The notes under the pieces were generated by a model. The model was not told where the DNA came from, did no database searches, and saw only the letters and a program-made list of their open reading frames with translations. DNA of 10,314 nt from Porphyromonadaceae bacterium UBA4702 (lineage in GTDB: Bacteria; Bacteroidota; Bacteroidia; Bacteroidales; Muribaculaceae), in contig DHKE01000011.1 in the NCBI GenBank assembly GCA_002404675.1, positions 1-10,314 on the forward strand. Direction: 5' to 3'. Below, one piece after another: positions 7,446-10,314 of the stretch. The position numbers and the translations under genes were made by a program. Position 1 is the first letter of the stretch, and each line of letters opens with the position of its first letter.

Positions 7446-7509
7446 TTACGGCAGATTTGCGTTTTCGCTTTAACTTGCTGTTAGTAAGCGTTTTGTAAAT
7501 CTGCCGTAA
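7446..7509. repeat. 64-base two-part hairpin between tRNA-Gln and SemiSWEET
   Basis: TTACGGCAGATTT at 7446-7458 is a perfect 13-base inverted repeat of AAATCTGCCGTAA at 7497-7509. Inside it a second stem pairs CGCTTTAAC (7466-7474) with GTTAGTAAGCG (7480-7490), with a two-base bulge and loop TTGCT. The two arms sit just downstream of the tRNA on the minus strand, but no T-run follows on that strand, so a standard terminator is not supported. It could be a small mobile-element remnant, an RNA processing site or a structured RNA. Confidence 0.75.
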
Positions 7510-7528
7510 GTGCATAGTAATGCCGTAG

Positions 7529-7599
7529 TTGTCTTACCAGGATTCGAACCTGGACAAGCAGAACCAAAAACTGCTGTGCTACCATTACACCATAAGACA
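7529..7599 (-). tRNA. tRNA-Gln, anticodon TTG
   Basis: On the minus strand the acceptor TGTCTTA pairs with TAAGACA (7 bp) and is followed by discriminator A at 7529. The D arm is GTGT/GCAC with loop AATGGTA. The anticodon arm is GCAGT, TTTTGGT, TCTGC, which puts TTG at 34-36. The T arm is CCAGG, TTCGAAT, CCTGG. CCA is not encoded. The closing pair of the anticodon stem (31-39) is a T-T mismatch, a minor oddity. A good promoter lies 60-90 bases upstream. Confidence 0.95.
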
Positions 7600-7659
7600 A
7601 TCATTTGCTCCAGCGAACACAATGATAAAACATGAAAAACCAATTCGCTCAAAGCAGTG

Positions 7660-7691
7660 CAAAGTTACGGCGTTTTTCCGTCTCCTGCAAA
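7660..7691 (-). promoter_or_regulatory. Bacteroidetes-type promoter for tRNA-Gln
   Basis: On the minus strand TTTG at 7691-7688 (-33) is followed, after exactly 20 bases, by TAACTTTG at 7667-7660 (-7, consensus TAnnTTTG). This matches the housekeeping sigma consensus of Bacteroidetes. Transcription would start near 7653, about 54 bases before the tRNA. Confidence 0.8.
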
Positions 7692-7773
7692 TGTTTCACG
7701 CTTCCGAGGCTGTTGGCGTTGCGGTATTACGCATTTTTAACGCGGCGCAAAACACCATGTCGCCGTTATGAAC

Positions 7774-7781
7774 TACTTTTG
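7774..7781 (+). promoter_or_regulatory. Candidate -7 box for the FKBP operon
   Basis: TACTTTTG matches the Bacteroidetes -7 consensus TAnnTTTG. It would start transcription near 7788 and give a leader of about 53 bases before the first FKBP gene. No good TTTG is seen at the -33 position, so the assignment is weak. A small hairpin, GGGCA-GA-TGCCC at 7800-7811, lies in the leader. Confidence 0.45.
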
Positions 7782-7840
7782 CAGAGCATAAGTGCGCCCG
7801 GGCAGATGCCCCTGCGCGTAACATAACTATTTATTTCTAT

Positions 7841-8431
7841 ATGGACAAACTGAGTTATTCATGGGGACTCGCCATGGGTCAGCAACTGCGCGGAATGGGC
7901 GTAAAGGATTTGAACATCGAGGATTTCACCAATGCCGTGAGATGCGTTTTCGAGAACAAGGAGCCGGAGGTCAAGCCGGACGAGGCTCAGCAGGTCATCA
8001 ACGCATACCTGCAGGAGCTGGAGGCTAAGGCTACGAAGGTCGCAAAAGAGGCTGGCGCGAAGTTCCTCGAGGAGAACGCCAAGAACGAGGGTGTCAAGGT
8101 GACTGCCTCCGGTCTGCAATATACTGTGGAGAAGGAGGGTACAGGCGAATCGCCCAAAGCCACCGACGAGGTGACAGTGCACTACACTGGCCGCCTGTTG
8201 GACGGCACAGTCTTCGACAGCTCCGTCAGCCGCGGAGAGCCTGCTACGTTCCCCCTCAACCGTGTTATCCCTGGCTGGACCGAGGGTGTGCAGCTGATGA
8301 AGGAGGGCGGCAAGTACATGTTCTTCATCCCGAGCGAGCTGGCTTACGGCGCACAGGGCATACCTGGCGCTATCCCCCCACACTCAACCCTCATATTTGA
8401 AGTCGAACTCATAAAGGTGGTAAAGAAATGA
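7841..8431 (+). CDS. FKBP-type peptidyl-prolyl cis-trans isomerase, cytoplasmic, Mip/FklB-like
   Basis: 196 residues with no signal peptide, so probably cytoplasmic. Residues 1-60 are the FKBP N-terminal dimerisation-type domain ([19 protein letters not shown]), followed by a helix (60-85) and an FKBP domain (90-194). The active-site set of FKBP12 is all present: Tyr115 (VHYTG), Phe125-Asp126 (FDSS), Arg131, Phe137, Val142-Ile143 and Trp146 (VIPGW), Tyr169 (AYG) and Phe186. The family catalyses cis-trans isomerisation of X-Pro bonds and acts as a chaperone. It is the first gene of the plus-strand block and overlaps the next gene by ATGA. An N-terminus without an export signal is notable because the other three genes all encode lipoproteins; no alternative upstream start adding a signal peptide was seen. 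Confidence 0.93.
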   Translation: MDKLSYSWGLAMGQQLRGMGVKDLNIEDFTNAVRCVFENKEPEVKPDEAQQVINAYLQELEAKATKVAKEAGAKFLEENAKNEGVKVTASGLQYTVEKEGTGESPKATDEVTVHYTGRLLDGTVFDSSVSRGEPATFPLNRVIPGWTEGVQLMKEGGKYMFFIPSELAYGAQGIPGAIPPHSTLIFEVELIKVVKK

Positions 8432-8976
8432 GGCGTATGACAAGTTTCGCATTCGTAGCTGCCGGCGCGTTGCTGGCGTGGAGCGCATCATCTTGCAACA
8501 GCAAGAGCAAGGCTGAAAACGTTACCGATACTGCACAGGCGCAGCAGGAGCAGGTGGCAGAGCCGGCATCAGAGCCTGTTCAGGAAGGCGTGTACAACGC
8601 GGCTTACTTCCAGCAGACAGGCGACAGTGTGGCCTACAAGACCACCGCTTCGGGACTGAAGTATGTGACTGTAACTGAAGGTACTGGCGTATCACCCAAG
8701 GAAACAGACGAAGTGACCGTGCACTACACCGGCAAGCTGCTGGACGGCACAGTGTTCGACAGTTCTGTCGAACGCGGCGAACCCGCCACATTCCCTCTGA
8801 GCCGCGTAATCAAGGGCTGGACTGAGGGCTTGCAGCTGATGAAGACTGGAGGCAAGGCTGTGTTCTACATACCGAGCAACCTTGCATACGGCGAGCAGGG
8901 CACACCGGGAGGGCCGATACCCCCGAACGCTGACTTGATCTTCGAGGTTGAACTCATCAAGGTCAACGGGAAATGA
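8428..8976 (+). CDS. FKBP-type peptidyl-prolyl cis-trans isomerase lipoprotein
   Basis: 182 residues. Residues 1-22 are a lipoprotein signal ([18 protein letters not shown], lipobox ASSC with Cys23), then a Glu/Gln/Ala-rich linker (24-60) and an FKBP domain (about 72-180). Catalytic residues are intact: Tyr100, Phe110-Asp111, Val127-Ile128, Trp131, Tyr154 and Phe172. The catalytic domain is nearly the same as that of the upstream gene over long stretches ([34 protein letters not shown]), but the N-terminal domain is replaced by the signal and linker. It probably folds proteins in the periplasm while anchored to a membrane. The ATG overlaps the stop of the preceding gene, and its own stop overlaps the next start. 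A tandem duplication followed by retargeting is the simplest history. Confidence 0.92.
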   Translation: MRRMTSFAFVAAGALLAWSASSCNSKSKAENVTDTAQAQQEQVAEPASEPVQEGVYNAAYFQQTGDSVAYKTTASGLKYVTVTEGTGVSPKETDEVTVHYTGKLLDGTVFDSSVERGEPATFPLSRVIKGWTEGLQLMKTGGKAVFYIPSNLAYGEQGTPGGPIPPNADLIFEVELIKVNGK

Positions 8977-9188
8977 GAAAGCTGTTTCTCCTGACCGCCG
9001 GCATGGCAGCGCTGGCTGTTGCTGCCACGGGCTGCAAGGGACGCACCATGGAGAACATGGTGCCGACGGGCGACACCGTGGAGGTGGACGCGCCTGACGT
9101 TCGGGCTGCGGCAGCCGAAGACAGCATCGCTGCCCTGGCCTCCGACACGCCAGCGGCAGCTGACAATCAAACGACACAGACGAAATAA
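8973..9188 (+). CDS. Small lipoprotein of unknown function
   Basis: 71 residues. Residues 1-20 form a clear lipoprotein signal ([20 protein letters not shown], then Cys21). The mature part of about 50 residues is Ala/Asp/Thr-rich, acidic and without a recognisable fold ([27 protein letters not shown]). The ATG overlaps the upstream stop (ATGA), and the next gene begins 12 bases after its stop, which supports real translation within the block. No family is recognised. A tether or an accessory factor for the neighbouring FKBP lipoproteins is possible but not shown. Confidence 0.75.
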   Translation: MRKLFLLTAGMAALAVAATGCKGRTMENMVPTGDTVEVDAPDVRAAAAEDSIAALASDTPAAADNQTTQTK

Positions 9189-9200
9189 AGAACAGATATT

Positions 9201-10112
9201 ATGAAACTGAAACTGTTTACCGCAGGAGCGGTCGCATCCCTCCTGCTGCTGGCTTCCTGCGACGGTGGCGGCGTCACCGGCAAGGACATCAAGGAGGCCG
9301 GCGTTTCCAACACCACCGACTCGCTCTCGTATTATGAGGGTGTAAGCGCGGCATACATGTTTGAGCAGATGGCTCAGCAGGACTCTACGCTCAAGACTGA
9401 TGCCGGGCGTGCTGACTTCATCAAGGGCTTGCGTGCGGCAATGGAAATGTTTGACGGCAAGTCTGACGCATACATCGCAGGTCTTACCGCTGGTGTGCAG
9501 GTGGCTATGTCCAACAAGAACTTCAAAGACGAGCTCGAACTGAACATCAACAACCGCATCATGCTGACGGGCTTGGCATACGCTCTCCAGAATGACTCGA
9601 TAACCAAGGACCCACAGGTTATGCAGCAGTTCCAGACGCTGATGCAGCGCATTCAGGAGCAGAAGATGAAAAAGGACCATGATGCGGCTGTCAAGGCGAT
9701 GGCTTCGCTCTCCAAGCAAGGTTTCACAGCCAGCGGAGAGGGATTGATGGTCAAGGTGTCGAAGCCGGGCAGCGGCGAGACCCTGAAAGAGGGTGACCGC
9801 GTGAAAGTCAAGCTGGCTGTCAAGGAAATGAACGGCAAGGATGTCAAGCTGCCGCAACTCCCAGAGGAGGTGGTCGTAGGCCGTTCCTTCGGCTTTGACT
9901 CCCCGATGGCAAAGGCTATTGCGACAATGAAGATGGGGCAGACTGCGACATTCGCGTTCCCGGCAGTAGACATGTTCCGTGGCGGCCAGAAGCAGTACGG
10001 TCTCGAGAGCAACAGTGTGCTGCTCTTTGAGGTGTCGATACTCGGGCTTGCTCCCGCAGAGAAGGATAACGCTGCGCCGCTCGCGGCAGCGCCTGCCAAG
10101 CCGGTCAAGTAA
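9201..10112 (+). CDS. FKBP-like lipoprotein with degenerate isomerase domain
   Basis: 303 residues. Lipoprotein signal with lipobox LASC and Cys20. Residues 40-160 resemble the FKBP/Mip N-terminal domain (DSLSYYEGVSAAYMF at 40-54, comparable with [15 protein letters not shown] in the first gene) and a long helix. Residues 175-283 align with an FKBP domain in length and order (GEGLMVKV, LKEGDRVKVKL, MKMGQ, SVLLFEVSILGL), but the catalytic set is gone: VHYTG is replaced by VKLAV, no FDSS or GW motif is present, and the protein has no tryptophan at all. The tail (284-303) is Ala/Pro-rich. It is probably a membrane-anchored chaperone or scaffold rather than an active prolyl isomerase. It is the last gene of the block. 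Confidence 0.87.
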   Translation: MKLKLFTAGAVASLLLLASCDGGGVTGKDIKEAGVSNTTDSLSYYEGVSAAYMFEQMAQQDSTLKTDAGRADFIKGLRAAMEMFDGKSDAYIAGLTAGVQVAMSNKNFKDELELNINNRIMLTGLAYALQNDSITKDPQVMQQFQTLMQRIQEQKMKKDHDAAVKAMASLSKQGFTASGEGLMVKVSKPGSGETLKEGDRVKVKLAVKEMNGKDVKLPQLPEEVVVGRSFGFDSPMAKAIATMKMGQTATFAFPAVDMFRGGQKQYGLESNSVLLFEVSILGLAPAEKDNAAPLAAAPAKPVK

Positions 10113-10142
10113 GCCGCAGTGAAACATATACTGATACAATAC

Positions 10143-10174
10143 GAGGGCGTGCCGAAACCAGTCGGCATGCCCTC
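10143..10174 (+). terminator. Strong hairpin ending the FKBP operon
   Basis: GAGGGCGTGCCGA (10143-10155) pairs with TCGGCATGCCCTC (10162-10174): 13 pairs including one G-T, loop AACCAG. It lies 30 bases after the last stop codon. No T-run follows, so it may be a transcript-stabilising 3' end rather than a classic intrinsic terminator. Confidence 0.65.
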
Positions 10175-10199
10175 TGTCATATCCCAATGGTCCACAGGG

Positions 10200-10228
10200 G
10201 CTTTCGATTATCCCGTGTACTCGAAAGC
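10200..10228. repeat. 8-base inverted repeat
   Basis: GCTTTCGA at 10200-10207 is inverted as TCGAAAGC at 10221-10228 with a 13-base loop. It lies between two terminators of converging transcripts. No T-run follows, and the role is unknown. Confidence 0.4.
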
Positions 10229-10236
10229 GTGCGCAT

Positions 10237-10267
10237 AAAAAAAGAGCTTGCCATCTCGGCAAACTCT
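10237..10267 (-). terminator. Intrinsic terminator of the minus-strand tRNA transcript
   Basis: Read on the minus strand, the stem 10267-10258 against 10252-10243 (nine pairs and one mismatch, loop GAGAT) runs into seven T residues at 10243-10237. It lies 27 bases after the 3' end of the partial tRNA, in the right orientation for it. Confidence 0.8.
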
Positions 10268-10293
10268 CCTCATTTTTTCTCTTATTACTGCTG

Positions 10294-10314
10294 TGACCCC
10301 GGAGGGGCTCGAAC
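10294..10314 (-). tRNA. 3' end of a tRNA running off the window
   Basis: The minus strand reads GTTCGAGCCCCTCCGGGGTCA. This parses as G53, T loop TTCGAGC, T-stem 3' strand CCCTC, acceptor 3' strand CGGGGTC and discriminator A. The anticodon lies outside the window, so identity cannot be given. CCA is not encoded, as for the tRNA-Gln here. A terminator follows directly. Confidence 0.8.

Noticed and set aside
7529..7599. tRNA read as Lys because of the T-rich anticodon loop.
   Set aside because: With the D and T arms fixed, positions 34-36 are TTG (Gln); reading TTT would need the anticodon arm to shift by one base and lose its spacing.
8865..10262. Open minus-strand frame of 465 codons opposite the FKBP lipoprotein genes.
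   Set aside because: It runs through the operon terminator hairpin and opposite three well-supported lipoprotein genes; the product has no recognisable domain.

Overview
The window looks like chromosomal DNA from a GC-rich member of the Bacteroidales. The evidence is a PorX-type response regulator fused to a PglZ domain, a PorW/SprE-type lipoprotein, many Bacteroidetes-style lipoprotein signals, -33 TTTG / -7 TAnnTTTG promoter motifs, and an absence of strong Shine-Dalgarno sites. The genus cannot be fixed from this sequence; a Muribaculaceae- or Rikenellaceae-like gut commensal is a guess.

Minus-strand block (about 158-7325). Five genes are read right to left with short gaps or overlaps and probably form one transcript: a 94-residue SemiSWEET-like sugar transporter, a 1011-residue PorW/SprE-like TPR lipoprotein, PorX, a secreted Sel1-repeat protein that overlaps the end of porX by ATGA, and a secreted GH53 endo-beta-1,4-galactanase. 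PorX and PorW are both linked to the type IX secretion system (T9SS) in characterised Bacteroidetes, so the core of this block is a regulator plus envelope-assembly pair, flanked by sugar-related genes.

Repeats. An element of about 186 bp, built of two 23-bp hairpin-forming arms in inverted orientation and bounded by GTGTGYCAAAAT-like inverted ends, lies inside the Sel1 gene at 2137-2322. It keeps the reading frame open and supplies about 62 codons directly after the signal peptide. A second, diverged copy, cut by the window edge, lies at 1-110 in the opposite orientation. This REPIN/MITE-like element read through as protein is the most unusual thing in the window.

Central intergenic region (7326-7840). 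It holds a tRNA-Gln(TTG) on the minus strand with a well-formed Bacteroidetes promoter, a 64-base perfect-ended hairpin between the tRNA and the SemiSWEET gene, and the leader of the plus-strand block.

Plus-strand block (7841-10112). Four genes are tightly packed (two ATGA overlaps and one 12-base gap): a cytoplasmic FKBP-type prolyl isomerase with a Mip/FklB-like N domain, an FKBP lipoprotein almost identical to it in the catalytic domain, a 71-residue small lipoprotein, and a third FKBP-like lipoprotein whose catalytic residues are lost. They look like a protein-folding module serving cytoplasm and envelope. A strong hairpin follows. The right edge carries the 3' end of another minus-strand tRNA and its terminator.
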